From positions 496,001-560,000 of the forward strand of contig NZ_JAPPWA010000002.1 of NCBI RefSeq assembly GCF_029815055.1: 64,000 nt of DNA, written 5' to 3'. A program made the position numbers and the translations under genes. Source of the stretch: Ignatzschineria sp. RMDPL8A. Its GTDB lineage: Bacteria > Pseudomonadota > Gammaproteobacteria > Cardiobacteriales > Wohlfahrtiimonadaceae. Position 1 is the stretch's first letter. Each line of letters starts with the position of its first letter. The notes beneath the pieces were generated by a model. The model made no database searches. It was not told where the DNA came from and saw only the letters and a program-made list of their open reading frames with translations. Shown piece after piece: positions 1 through 10,750 of this stretch.

Positions 1-2
1 AA

Positions 3-1274
3 ATGGCTTGGAAAGCGCCCAATGATGGGCAAGATTCAGGTCAGAATCGAGGCAATAATGGCTATCGTCCGCCGAATCAGGGTGGGGAATCTGAGCTAGA
101 TAAATTACTTAAAAAAGTAAAATCGAGTTTAGGAGGCGGCGGTTCATCGGCAGGCACTCCTAAAGGGCTTGGCCTTTATGTCGGCGTTGGGCTTGTGGTC
201 GCGCTCGGCTTTTGGCTCTCAACCGGAATTTATACCGTAGATGCGGGGCAAAAAGGGGTTGAGCTTTTCTTAGGTAAATACAGTAAAACGAAAGATGCGG
301 GGTTAACGTGGCGTTTCCCAAGTCCGCTCGGTGAGCATCGCATTATCGATATTCAGCGTCGTTATTCGCAAAAAATTGGCGGATCAGCCACTAATGGTGG
401 TCGTAGCTCTGCGATGTTAACCAAAGATGAGAACATTGTCGATGTGCGCGTTGAAGTGCAATATCAGATCGATAATTTAGAGCCGCATAAATATTGGTTC
501 GCCTCGGTCAATCCCGATGCAACCCTTAAAGAGGTGGTCGACAGTGCCACCCGTGAACGCGTTGGGCAGACCCTTCTTGATGATATTTTAACGGACGGCC
601 GTGAAAAATTGATGCAAGAGGTGAAAGAGCTCGCTCAGAGCATTATTAATAACTACGGCATCGGTTTGACAATCACGAACGTCAACTTGGAAGATGCGCA
701 AGCACCGCTCGCGGTTCAAGATGCCTTCTCGGATGCGATTCGTGCCCGTGAAGATGAACAGAGTCGGATTAATCAATCGCTTGCCTATAAGAGTAAAGTA
801 GAAGAAGAGGCACGCGGGGAAGCGGGCCGAGAAATCCAGCAAGCCGAAGCCTATCGTGATAGTAAAATTGCGGTGGCGCGAGGGGAGGCGGAACGCTTTA
901 ACCAACTCTATACGGCCTATAAAGTATCGCCCGAAATTACCCGCGAACGTCTCTATTTAGAAACGATCGAAGAGGTATTACAAGGCACCAATAAGATCAT
1001 CATGAGCGAAGGCAACAGCAATAATTTAATGATGTTACCGCTCGATAAAATGATGAAAGAGCGTAACGATTCGCCAAAAAAGAACAGTGATAAAGATTCA
1101 ATTTTAACGCGCGAAACGTTACCCAGTCAGTCAGGATCGCCCTTAATGCAAGGATCTAATAGCACTCGATCGGGCGCAACCGTTACACCGCAGGCACCTG
1201 CGAAAACCTACGAACAAGCGGCACCGTACAACAATAATACAACGATCCGCAGTCGTACACGTACCGGTTATTAA
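3..1274 (+). CDS. hflK: HflK, SPFH-domain regulator of FtsH
   Basis: Membrane subunit that with HflC forms the large HflKC cage around the FtsH protease and modulates degradation of membrane proteins. The 423-residue product has a Gly/Asn-rich N-terminal tail (about 1-55), one membrane segment (about 57-77), then a band-7/SPFH domain (about 78-270) with an Ala/Glu-rich coiled region after it, and a Ser/Asn/Pro-rich C-terminal tail. The arrangement, with the bulk of the protein periplasmic, is that of the family. The start codon lies at the very edge of the window, so its ribosome site cannot be seen. hflC follows after 13 bases and the pair is surely co-transcribed. In many relatives hflX precedes hflK; that part lies outside the window. 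Confidence 0.95.
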   Translation: MAWKAPNDGQDSGQNRGNNGYRPPNQGGESELDKLLKKVKSSLGGGGSSAGTPKGLGLYVGVGLVVALGFWLSTGIYTVDAGQKGVELFLGKYSKTKDAGLTWRFPSPLGEHRIIDIQRRYSQKIGGSATNGGRSSAMLTKDENIVDVRVEVQYQIDNLEPHKYWFASVNPDATLKEVVDSATRERVGQTLLDDILTDGREKLMQEVKELAQSIINNYGIGLTITNVNLEDAQAPLAVQDAFSDAIRAREDEQSRINQSLAYKSKVEEEARGEAGREIQQAEAYRDSKIAVARGEAERFNQLYTAYKVSPEITRERLYLETIEEVLQGTNKIIMSEGNSNNLMMLPLDKMMKERNDSPKKNSDKDSILTRETLPSQSGSPLMQGSNSTRSGATVTPQAPAKTYEQAAPYNNNTTIRSRTRTGY

Positions 1275-1287
1275 GAGGTGAAACAGT

Positions 1288-2340
1288 ATGAATAATAAGA
1301 TGTTAACAAAGCTTGCCTTACCGATTGTTTTGGTGGGCGGATTTTTATTGAGCGACTCATTTTTCACGCTTAAAGAGTGGGAAAAAGGGCTTCAATTCCA
1401 GTTTGGTCGAATCGTTAAAGAGCACACAGAGCCCGGGCTTCACATGAAAGTGCCCTTCATTCAAAACGTGCGTAAATTTGATGGTCGTATCCACACGCTT
1501 GAAACGAAACCTGAGCCGTTTTTAACCTCAGAAAAGAAAAACCTCATCGTTGATACCTTTGTTAAATGGAAGGTCAAAGATGCGCGCACCTACTATACGA
1601 GTGTGCAGGGCAATCCCATCATCTTCAATCAGCGTTTAGAGCCGATTGTAAAAAACAACTTCCGTGCAGCTTTTGGTAAGCGTGATGTTCAAACCGTTGT
1701 CGGCGGGACTGTGGAAGCGAAAATTCGTCACGAAGAGAGCGATAAGCGTCTCGTATTTGATAATCCTGAAGATGTATTAGCGGCCGATGAGTCTCTACTT
1801 CGCGATATCAACAAATCCGATGTGGAAGTAGTGATTAAGAGTAAAGAAGTTGAGATTGCTGAAATTGCTGGGCAAAAGGTTAATCTTAACAATACCGTTC
1901 GTCGTGAAATTGAAGATAATATTCAAGCCGCCCTCATTATTGAAGCGGGTAAATATGGCGTTGAGATCGTCGATGTGCGAATCAACGGCGTTGAATTACC
2001 AGATGATGTTACTGAGAGTGTCTTCACCCGTATGCGCCGTGACCGTGAAAAAGTGGCCACCGAACTTCGCTCAAAAGGGGAAGCAGCATACATTCAACAA
2101 GCGGCTCAAGCGGATCGTAACCGTACGGTAATGCTTGCAGAAGCGTATGAAAAAGCCGAGGTCATCCGAGGTGAAGGGGACGCAAAAGCGGCGGAAATTT
2201 ATGCGAATGCTTATGGTCAAGATCGAGATTTCTATGAGTTTTATCGTAGTTTAGAGGCGTATAAAAAAGCCTTTGAAGATAAAAACGATCTCTTTATCTT
2301 AGATCCAAACTCCAAATTTTTTAAACATTTTAGTGAGTAA
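1288..2340 (+). CDS. hflC: HflC, SPFH-domain partner of HflK
   Basis: Second subunit of the HflKC complex that surrounds FtsH in the inner membrane. The 350-residue product opens with one membrane anchor (about 5-24), then the SPFH domain, then a helical Ala/Arg/Glu-rich stretch (about 245-310) that in the family packs into the cage wall. AGAGGTG lies before the ATG at a usual distance. It follows hflK by 13 bases. The small yjeT (DUF2065) gene often found between hflC and purA in enteric bacteria is missing here; only 48 bases separate hflC from purA. Confidence 0.95.
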   Translation: MNNKMLTKLALPIVLVGGFLLSDSFFTLKEWEKGLQFQFGRIVKEHTEPGLHMKVPFIQNVRKFDGRIHTLETKPEPFLTSEKKNLIVDTFVKWKVKDARTYYTSVQGNPIIFNQRLEPIVKNNFRAAFGKRDVQTVVGGTVEAKIRHEESDKRLVFDNPEDVLAADESLLRDINKSDVEVVIKSKEVEIAEIAGQKVNLNNTVRREIEDNIQAALIIEAGKYGVEIVDVRINGVELPDDVTESVFTRMRRDREKVATELRSKGEAAYIQQAAQADRNRTVMLAEAYEKAEVIRGEGDAKAAEIYANAYGQDRDFYEFYRSLEAYKKAFEDKNDLFILDPNSKFFKHFSE

Positions 2341-2388
2341 CGCAAGGCACTCACGACCTTAGATTAGTTAACGATAAGGACAATTTAG

Positions 2389-3681
<1,293 letters not shown>

Positions 3682-3713
3682 ATTGTCACCAATAAATCAT
3701 CAATGATTTGTCA

Positions 3714-3752
3714 AAAACGCATCGCATGTAATAATGATCGATGCGTTTTTTT
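3714..3752 (+). terminator. rho-independent terminator after purA
   Basis: AAAACGCATCG pairs with CGATGCGTTTT across a 14-base loop and runs into a series of seven T. An in-frame ATG at 3734 for the next gene lies inside this hairpin, which argues against that start. Confidence 0.85.
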
Positions 3753-3772
3753 ATGTAGAGGAGAAAACGGAG

Positions 3773-5167
3773 ATGAATCAACTGTCATTATCGGGATTTA
3801 AAGCGTATGATCTGCGCGGAAAATTGCCTTCAGAGATTAACTCTAGCCTTTTTTACGCTGTCGGGCGCGGGTTTGCTACAGAATTTTTGCCTAAAAAAGT
3901 GGTGGTGGGATTTGATATTCGTTATGCGAGTCTATTTCTAACGGATTATTTAATTGCTGGATTGCGAGATTCCGGTGTTGATGTGGTGTCGATCGGTCTT
4001 TGTGGGACCGAAGAGGTCTATTTTCATACTACCGATCAAGCGGCTGATGGTGGCATTATGGTGACGGCGAGCCACAATCCCGTTGAATATGCGGGGATGA
4101 AATTTGTGGGCAAAGGGTCCGCGCCGATTAGCTATGCAACGGGGCTTAAAAAACTCTCCGAGCGAATTGCGCAGCAGGATTTTCTTCCTGTGATTGACAA
4201 GGCTTCAGGTGAGTATGGGGCGCTCTCCTTTCATTATGATAAATCCGCTTACATTGAAAAGATTCTCTCCTTTATCGATATCGCGAACCTTCGCGCCAAG
4301 GAAGGGCAAAAGCCGCTTAAAGTGGTGGTTAATGCGGGTAATGGAACGGCAGGGCCGGTGCTTGATCGTTTACAAAGCCATCTTCCGATCGAGATGATTA
4401 AGATTCATAACAGGCCCGATAGCCAGTTCCCAAACGGGATTCCCAATCCCTTACTTCATGAAAATCGCTTAGAGACCGCTCGAGCGGTACGGGAAAATGG
4501 CGCGGATTTAGGCGTCGCGTGGGATGGGGATTTTGATCGCTGCTTTTTCTTTGATCATCAGGGTGAATTTGTCGATCCTTCCTATCTTGTTGGGCTTCTT
4601 GCGAAGCAGATACTGAGTCATTGCCCCGGTGAAACGGTGGTGACCGATACGCGGATGATCTGGAATAGCCAATATGAGATTAATCAAGCGGGCGGTCGCG
4701 CGGTGATGTCGCCCGGTGGGCACTCTCCGATGAAAGAGACGATGCTCAAAGAGTCGGCGATCTATGGTGGCGAGATGAGTGCACATCACTATTTTAGAGC
4801 GTTTAACTATTGCGATTCAGGAATGATTCCTTGGCTCCTGGTGGTTGAACTCCTGGTGACGACGGGGAAATCCTTGTCGGAGCTGATTGCCGAGAGTAAG
4901 GCGCGTTTTCCTTGCAGTGGTGAGCAAAACTTTAGCGTTCAATCAACAGAAAAAGTCCTGCGCGAGCTTGAAGCACACTATCGGGATTCAGCGCGCACAA
5001 TTGATCATACCGATGGATTGAGCCTTGAGTTTGATAGATGGCGAATCAATGTCCGCGCGTCCAATACCGAGCCGCTACTCCGTCTTAATCTTGAGGTGAA
5101 AGAGGATACGAATCTTTTGGAAGCAAAACTTTTAGAGCTTCGAGAATTGATTGCGCTTTTTGGTTAA
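3773..5167 (+). CDS. phosphomannomutase/phosphoglucomutase
   Basis: Alpha-D-phosphohexomutase of the ManB/AlgC family, which interconverts hexose 6- and 1-phosphates to supply sugar nucleotides for LPS and polysaccharide. All four family signatures can be read: the phosphoserine loop TASHNP, the metal-binding loop DGDFDR, the sugar-recognition GGEMSAHHYF, and the phosphate-binding RASNTEPLLR near the C-terminus. Start: the ATG at 3773 is chosen because GAGGAG lies about 11 bases before it and because an upstream in-frame ATG (3734) sits inside the purA terminator. The product is then 464 residues, as in AlgC. The exact substrate (mannose or glucose) cannot be decided from sequence. It is a single-gene unit between two terminators. 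Confidence 0.9.
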   Translation: MNQLSLSGFKAYDLRGKLPSEINSSLFYAVGRGFATEFLPKKVVVGFDIRYASLFLTDYLIAGLRDSGVDVVSIGLCGTEEVYFHTTDQAADGGIMVTASHNPVEYAGMKFVGKGSAPISYATGLKKLSERIAQQDFLPVIDKASGEYGALSFHYDKSAYIEKILSFIDIANLRAKEGQKPLKVVVNAGNGTAGPVLDRLQSHLPIEMIKIHNRPDSQFPNGIPNPLLHENRLETARAVRENGADLGVAWDGDFDRCFFFDHQGEFVDPSYLVGLLAKQILSHCPGETVVTDTRMIWNSQYEINQAGGRAVMSPGGHSPMKETMLKESAIYGGEMSAHHYFRAFNYCDSGMIPWLLVVELLVTTGKSLSELIAESKARFPCSGEQNFSVQSTEKVLRELEAHYRDSARTIDHTDGLSLEFDRWRINVRASNTEPLLRLNLEVKEDTNLLEAKLLELRELIALFG

Positions 5168-5200
5168 GGACTAAGGACTGTCTGAATTTCTTTAAGACTA

Positions 5201-5255
5201 AAAAAAGACCTTATACCCTGTTAACTGTGGATAACTTGAGGATAAGGTCTTTTTT
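5201..5255. terminator. bidirectional terminator between the mutase gene and lptG
   Basis: AAAAAAGACCTTAT pairs with ATAAGGTCTTTTTT around a 27-base loop. There is an A-run before and a T-run after the stem, so it can serve both convergent genes. Confidence 0.85.
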
Positions 5256-5303
5256 GTCGCTGTTTATTTTGATAGTGGCCAGCTTAATTGTTTAGCTAAA
5301 ACG

Positions 5304-6344
5304 TTAATTGGGCACCAACCTAAAGAGTACAAAGGCGATGGTAATCGCAAGCAGCGTTGGAATGAGCGCTCCAATAATGGGGGCAAAGCCCGCGATCAAG
5401 ATAAAGTGCCCGAGCATTTGGGTCGCAAGATAGATACAGAGCCCGAGGACGACGCCGATTAAAATCCGTTCACCGATCCCTTTTTGGCGCTGCTGCGCGA
5501 AGACAAGCGGAGCGGCAATTAAGATCATGGAGATATTGGTGAGCGGATGGAAAATCTTCGACCAGAAAGCGAGGCGATGCTCACTGCTATCGAGGCCATT
5601 GCGATCAAGATAACGGATAAATTCCCACAACTTTTGCGCCGATAAAGATTCTGGCGCACTTGTTAACGCGGTGAGTGCTTGATTGTCAATCACGATCGGA
5701 ATCTCGGCCGCTTTTTTAGGTGTTTTTGAGATTTTTTCTTCGCTAAAGGTTGTGCTTGCGGCATCGGGGAAATGCCATGAATCGTGGTCAATCTCTGCCT
5801 TGGATGCAGTGGTCACTTGGTTAAGGAGCTGATCGTGCGCATCATAGAGGGTAATATTGCGCAGATCGCCATTTAAGGTCGATCCCACTTCCACAATGTA
5901 ATGGCCATCAATGGCCCAAAAGCCTTGGCCTTTGGTGGTTTTTCGGCTCATCTCTTGCGCGCGCTGTTCGGTGATGGGAATCATAAATTCGCCAATCAGC
6001 GCCACAATCGCGCTTAAAAAGATGGTGGCAAAGATCGCGCCATAAATGGTGCGAAGCTTACTAAATCCGGCGGTACGAATCGCGGTGAGCTCACTATTAC
6101 TCGCCAGTTGCCCAAGCCCTAAAAGTGCCCCTAAAAGAAGCGCCATCGGGAAGATGCGATAGACCCGAGTCGGCGTATCAAAGAGAATATAACTTGCCAC
6201 ATGAATGAGTGAATAATCGGAGGTGCCAAGATCTTGCAGTTCATTTAAAAAGGTAAAAAAGGTCTCGATAATCACCAAAAGCAGCAAGCAGAGCAGGGTG
6301 AAAAAGAGCGTCGTTTTAAAGGTATATTGATCGATCTTAATCAT
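5304..6344 (-). CDS. lptG: LptG, LPS export permease
   Basis: One of the two inner-membrane permease subunits of the LptB2FG transporter, which extracts lipopolysaccharide from the inner membrane and pushes it along the LptA bridge. The 346-residue product has the YjgP/YjgQ layout: about three membrane helices at the N-terminus, a periplasmic beta-jellyroll domain (about 130-260) and three helices at the C-terminus. Its start codon directly abuts the lptF stop codon with no gap, so translation is probably coupled. It closes a likely tgt-lptF-lptG operon that ends at the terminator at 5201-5255. Confidence 0.93.
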   Translation of the reverse strand: MIKIDQYTFKTTLFFTLLCLLLLVIIETFFTFLNELQDLGTSDYSLIHVASYILFDTPTRVYRIFPMALLLGALLGLGQLASNSELTAIRTAGFSKLRTIYGAIFATIFLSAIVALIGEFMIPITEQRAQEMSRKTTKGQGFWAIDGHYIVEVGSTLNGDLRNITLYDAHDQLLNQVTTASKAEIDHDSWHFPDAASTTFSEEKISKTPKKAAEIPIVIDNQALTALTSAPESLSAQKLWEFIRYLDRNGLDSSEHRLAFWSKIFHPLTNISMILIAAPLVFAQQRQKGIGERILIGVVLGLCIYLATQMLGHFILIAGFAPIIGALIPTLLAITIAFVLFRLVPN

Positions 6345-7403
6345 CTAAACCGCCTTATTGTGTCGTGTTGAAATGATGAGGGCAAAGACAAGGTTAAGCC
6401 CGTGAATCCACCAAAGGCCAACCTCTGGCGAGACCGATCCCTTCTTAATCCACGCTTGCCCAACGCCGATTAAGTTAAAGTAGATCACATAGAAGATCAC
6501 CCCTAAAATGAGCTTATTAAAACGTCCTTCACGCGGTTTTGAGTGAGAAAGAGCGGGAATCATCAGCACTAAGATAAAGACAGAGATGGGGGATGCGATC
6601 CGGCGGTGAAATTCGGCCTTTTGCGCCAAAGTTTTTCCGGGGAATACCTCGCTCGCGCTATAGGAGATCGCTTTTGGCCACGTAAGAGAATCGTCTGAAT
6701 CAAGGCGAATAATCATCTCATTGAAAAAGAGGCGATCGGTCTCTCCATTTTTCTTCACATGGGTGCGCGAGCCATCATTCAGAAGGATAAAACGCACGTT
6801 TTCCGGTGAGATAATTTGATAGCCTTTTTCCGCTAGGGTGATGGAATAGGTATGATCTTTTTCGCGGGTTTTGATGAAGATATTTTGCAGTTCATCCTCT
6901 TTTTTATCAATGCCTTGCACATAGATCGTATGCTTTCCGCGGGCAAATTCTCTAAAAATACCGGGTTTGATAATGGTTAACTGCGCATCTTCGCGAGCTT
7001 TGCGAAGCACTTCATCTTGTTGTTTGGCAATTTCGGGCACAATCCAAAAGTTGAGTACCGTGAGCAAAACACCAAGGGGAATCGCCATGCCGAGAAGGAC
7101 GCGATACACCGATGAAACCGATACGCCGAGCGCATACATCGCCGTCATCTCACTGTCTTTATAGAGCCGCCCGAACGCTAAAATGGAAGCGAGCAGAAAA
7201 CTGAGCGGCAACAGTTCCGTGATAAAACGCACCACTTGCAGCCCGAGCAGTGAGAAAACAGCCGATTGCGACAGCGTGCCATCTAACACTTGATTGAGGT
7301 AGAAGGCGAGGCGCTGTACCAGCAAAATGGAGATCAACACGATCAGCACGGCGGCAAAGGTCGAGAGGATCTCACGGCGTAGATAACGGCGTATCAGATT
7401 CAT
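6345..7403 (-). CDS. lptF: LptF, LPS export permease
   Basis: Partner permease of LptG in the LptB2FG complex. The 352-residue product shows membrane segments near 15-35, 50-75 and 95-120, a periplasmic domain in the middle and three more helices after about 265. LptF and LptG are homologous; this one is called LptF because it comes first and opens with the family's MNLIRRYLRREIL-type cytoplasmic start. Only 7 bases separate it from the tgt stop codon, so the three genes form one transcription unit. The ATP-binding subunit LptB is not in the window. Confidence 0.93.
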   Translation of the reverse strand: MNLIRRYLRREILSTFAAVLIVLISILLVQRLAFYLNQVLDGTLSQSAVFSLLGLQVVRFITELLPLSFLLASILAFGRLYKDSEMTAMYALGVSVSSVYRVLLGMAIPLGVLLTVLNFWIVPEIAKQQDEVLRKAREDAQLTIIKPGIFREFARGKHTIYVQGIDKKEDELQNIFIKTREKDHTYSITLAEKGYQIISPENVRFILLNDGSRTHVKKNGETDRLFFNEMIIRLDSDDSLTWPKAISYSASEVFPGKTLAQKAEFHRRIASPISVFILVLMIPALSHSKPREGRFNKLILGVIFYVIYFNLIGVGQAWIKKGSVSPEVGLWWIHGLNLVFALIISTRHNKAV

Positions 7404-7410
7404 GCGGAAA

Positions 7411-8553
<1,143 letters not shown>

Positions 8554-8650
8554 TTATCGTGATCGTGATTTTAATGCTATTATTTTACCTTAAACCACGA
8601 AATTTTCAGACTTTAGTGCAAAAATATTCAAGAGACGAGTAAAGGATTCC

Positions 8651-9082
8651 ATGGCTGAGATCAGTTTTTATGTGTTGCCCACTGCAAAAGAGAGTGCGCG
8701 TCTTGGGTTGGTGCTAAAACTCGTGGAAAAAGCGTATGAAGCGCGGGAGCCGGCCTACCTTCTTTTTGATGATAAAGAATTTATGAACGATGCCGACCGC
8801 GCGATCTGGGGCATGCGAGATGATGCCTTTATTCCGCATACGGTCTTAACATCCGCTGACGATATTGATACGCTCGATCTGATCTATCTCTCGGCGGAAG
8901 AATTTGCGGTACCGAATCGCTCTCTGTTGATCAATCTCTCGCGCACCTTTCCAACGCGCCATACCGAATTTCAGCGCATTTTCGAGATTATCACCAAAAA
9001 TCCTGACAGCATTCAAATTAGTCGGAATCGCTATCGTGAATATCGTGATTTAGGCTACGAGATTAAGACGCATATCCTATAA
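8651..9082 (+). CDS. holC: DNA polymerase III chi subunit
   Basis: Chi subunit of the clamp loader, which binds SSB and links it to the polymerase through psi. The 143-residue product is close to the E. coli size and has the family pattern: FYVLPT near the N-terminus, the LLFDD segment with a following aspartate-rich helix, W near 54, and the PNRSLLINLS strand. AAAGGA lies just before the ATG. It reads divergently from tgt across a 124-base spacer that must hold both promoters. The usual gammaproteobacterial partners pepA and valS are absent; an orphan gene follows after 35 bases. Confidence 0.88.
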   Translation: MAEISFYVLPTAKESARLGLVLKLVEKAYEAREPAYLLFDDKEFMNDADRAIWGMRDDAFIPHTVLTSADDIDTLDLIYLSAEEFAVPNRSLLINLSRTFPTRHTEFQRIFEIITKNPDSIQISRNRYREYRDLGYEIKTHIL

Positions 9083-9117
9083 TAGAGCTCACTTTACGAG
9101 CGAATGCAGGAGCGTTT

Positions 9118-9717
9118 ATGCCATATCTATTAAAAATCGGTCAGTTCGATCAGATGCACACCGTGGGCGTTTTTGAGTTTGAGGAAAATATCCACGCCTT
9201 TATTCGATCGATCCCGTTTGTCGAGATTGAAACCTACGAGATCGATGATGTGACCTTTACCGATTATTCCATTCCCTATCAATCCTTGCCTGCGTCCTAT
9301 TTAGTGCGTTATTGCGGGGCAGATTTTCTTTTGTCTCACACGATGTTTACCGATCATGAAAACGCGATCTTTTTTAGTTGGGAGCCGGTGCATCTTTGGG
9401 ATGAGATGGGGAGCGATGAGGCAGATGAGCCCAATCTCATCGAAGGAATGACCCGCGTTGATGCCTATATTATTCCAAATGATGAGGCGCTTGCTTATAT
9501 TGAATCTCGCGAGGCGATCGTCGTCGCGGTCACTGAGCATTTTGCTGAAAAAGGGATTCCCGTTTCACGAGAATTTGCCGGTTCTGAAGATGGAGAAGCG
9601 CTCACCTATACCGATGAATCCGGTTGGCATTTTCTCTTTCATCTTGACCCAACGGTTGTCAGAGCGTGGGATGAAAAAGAATCCGTTGAAGCGTTTTTAG
9701 CTGCGGAACTTGAATAA
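9118..9717 (+). CDS. acidic protein of unknown function, downstream of holC
   Basis: I do not recognise this 199-residue protein. It is strongly acidic, has no signal peptide or membrane segment, and should be a soluble cytoplasmic protein. Aromatic residues are frequent, and there are few cysteines (one, in RYCGADF). An AGGAG site stands 5-6 bases before the ATG, the reading frame is long, and a clear terminator follows, so it is a real gene. It begins 35 bases after holC on the same strand and probably shares its transcript, but that does not prove a replication role. Immunity-type or regulatory proteins have similar composition; this is only a resemblance in size and charge. Confidence 0.75.
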   Translation: MPYLLKIGQFDQMHTVGVFEFEENIHAFIRSIPFVEIETYEIDDVTFTDYSIPYQSLPASYLVRYCGADFLLSHTMFTDHENAIFFSWEPVHLWDEMGSDEADEPNLIEGMTRVDAYIIPNDEALAYIESREAIVVAVTEHFAEKGIPVSREFAGSEDGEALTYTDESGWHFLFHLDPTVVRAWDEKESVEAFLAAELE

Positions 9718-9756
9718 CCGCCATAGATGCGATGTTTCACGTGTATCCAAGCATAA

Positions 9757-9804
9757 AAAATCCCCAGTAATGAATCACCATAAGTGACGATTACTGAGGA
9801 TTTT
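9757..9804. terminator. bidirectional terminator between the orphan gene and the cytochrome operon
   Basis: AAAATCCCCAGTAA pairs with TTACTGAGGATTTT (one mismatch) around a 20-base loop, with A- and T-runs on the outer sides. It lies between convergent genes ending at 9717 and 9842. Confidence 0.8.
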
Positions 9805-9841
9805 ATTTATTGGGTTATCAATAATTAAGAATTAATAACGA

Positions 9842-10750
9842 TTAATAACGCGCATCTTTGGGTTTATTGCCATTTGGCCAGTCATTGACTTTACCGGGGA
9901 AGTCAGGACGGGGCATGTGAGTGAAAAACTCCGATACGTCAACGGCATCTTGGTCATCTAAGAGATTTCCTTGTCCCCAAAGGCCTTGGTGACTGATACT
10001 CATTGGCATCGCGTATTTCACAAACGCCGCCGCTTTATAAGTACGCGCCATTCCCGCACCGATATTGAAGGACTCATCGCCCCAAAGTGGTGGGAAAATA
10101 ATGTCGCCGCGCTCATCTTTCAGGCCTTCGCCATTATTACCGTGGCACGATGCGCAGTTTTCTGCATAGATTCGTGCGCCACGAGTGGTATCGCCTACAA
10201 GGCTCTCATCTACCGGGCCTGCGATCGGAATATCGATCATTTGGCCTTTTGGAATATCTTTACTGAGCCAATCCATATAGGCGATCATCGCTTTCATCTC
10301 TTTGGACTCAACCGGAAGCGGTTTTCCATTCATTGATCGTTGGAAACAACCGTTGACGCGTCCCGCAAGATCAAGCTCTTTTCCAGAACGGGGCATGACG
10401 CGTGGATAGCGATTTTTCGAGTTGAGATAGTGCGCGCCGTATGCTGCTTTACCGCCAGCAATATGGCAACTATTACAGTTCATCGCCGCACCAACATTAT
10501 CCGGTAGGAGACGCTTGGTATCGGTATGTAGGCGTTTGCCCCATAAGATCTCATCGGCATTGGGCTCGTTTAAGATCTCTACATCGCTTGGAATTGTATA
10601 GGTTCCGACGACGTTTTTATCTTTATCGATAACGTTATAAACCGTGCCATTGCTCTCGGTTAAAGGCGGTGCTTTCATGAGAGAATAGGCTGCAAATCCG
10701 CCCACAGCACAGATGGCGATTAGGGATGAAACGAGACGTAGCTTACTCAT
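9842..10750 (-). CDS. diheme cytochrome c, TsdA-like (thiosulfate dehydrogenase / tetrathionate reductase family)
   Basis: A 302-residue exported diheme cytochrome c. An N-terminal hydrophobic segment (about 8-24) acts as signal or anchor. Haem motifs are CNSCH at 92-96 and CASCH at 199-203. Between them lies RVNGCFQRSMNG, with Cys135 at the place where TsdA enzymes use a cysteine as the unusual axial ligand of haem 1. A Met in KYAMPM (about 248-250) is a candidate ligand for haem 2. The family interconverts thiosulfate and tetrathionate in the periplasm. The start at 10750 is chosen because AAGGAG lies 7 bases upstream and the signal sequence begins there; longer in-frame starts run into the previous gene. 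The upstream gene overlaps it by 8 bases. Direction of catalysis cannot be told from sequence. Confidence 0.8.
   Translation of the reverse strand: MSKLRLVSSLIAICAVGGFAAYSLMKAPPLTESNGTVYNVIDKDKNVVGTYTIPSDVEILNEPNADEILWGKRLHTDTKRLLPDNVGAAMNCNSCHIAGGKAAYGAHYLNSKNRYPRVMPRSGKELDLAGRVNGCFQRSMNGKPLPVESKEMKAMIAYMDWLSKDIPKGQMIDIPIAGPVDESLVGDTTRGARIYAENCASCHGNNGEGLKDERGDIIFPPLWGDESFNIGAGMARTYKAAAFVKYAMPMSISHQGLWGQGNLLDDQDAVDVSEFFTHMPRPDFPGKVNDWPNGNKPKDARY

Noticed and set aside
3734-3772. Upstream ATG for the phosphohexomutase
   Set aside because: It lies inside the purA terminator hairpin and adds a tail not seen in the family; the ATG at 3773 has a good ribosome site.
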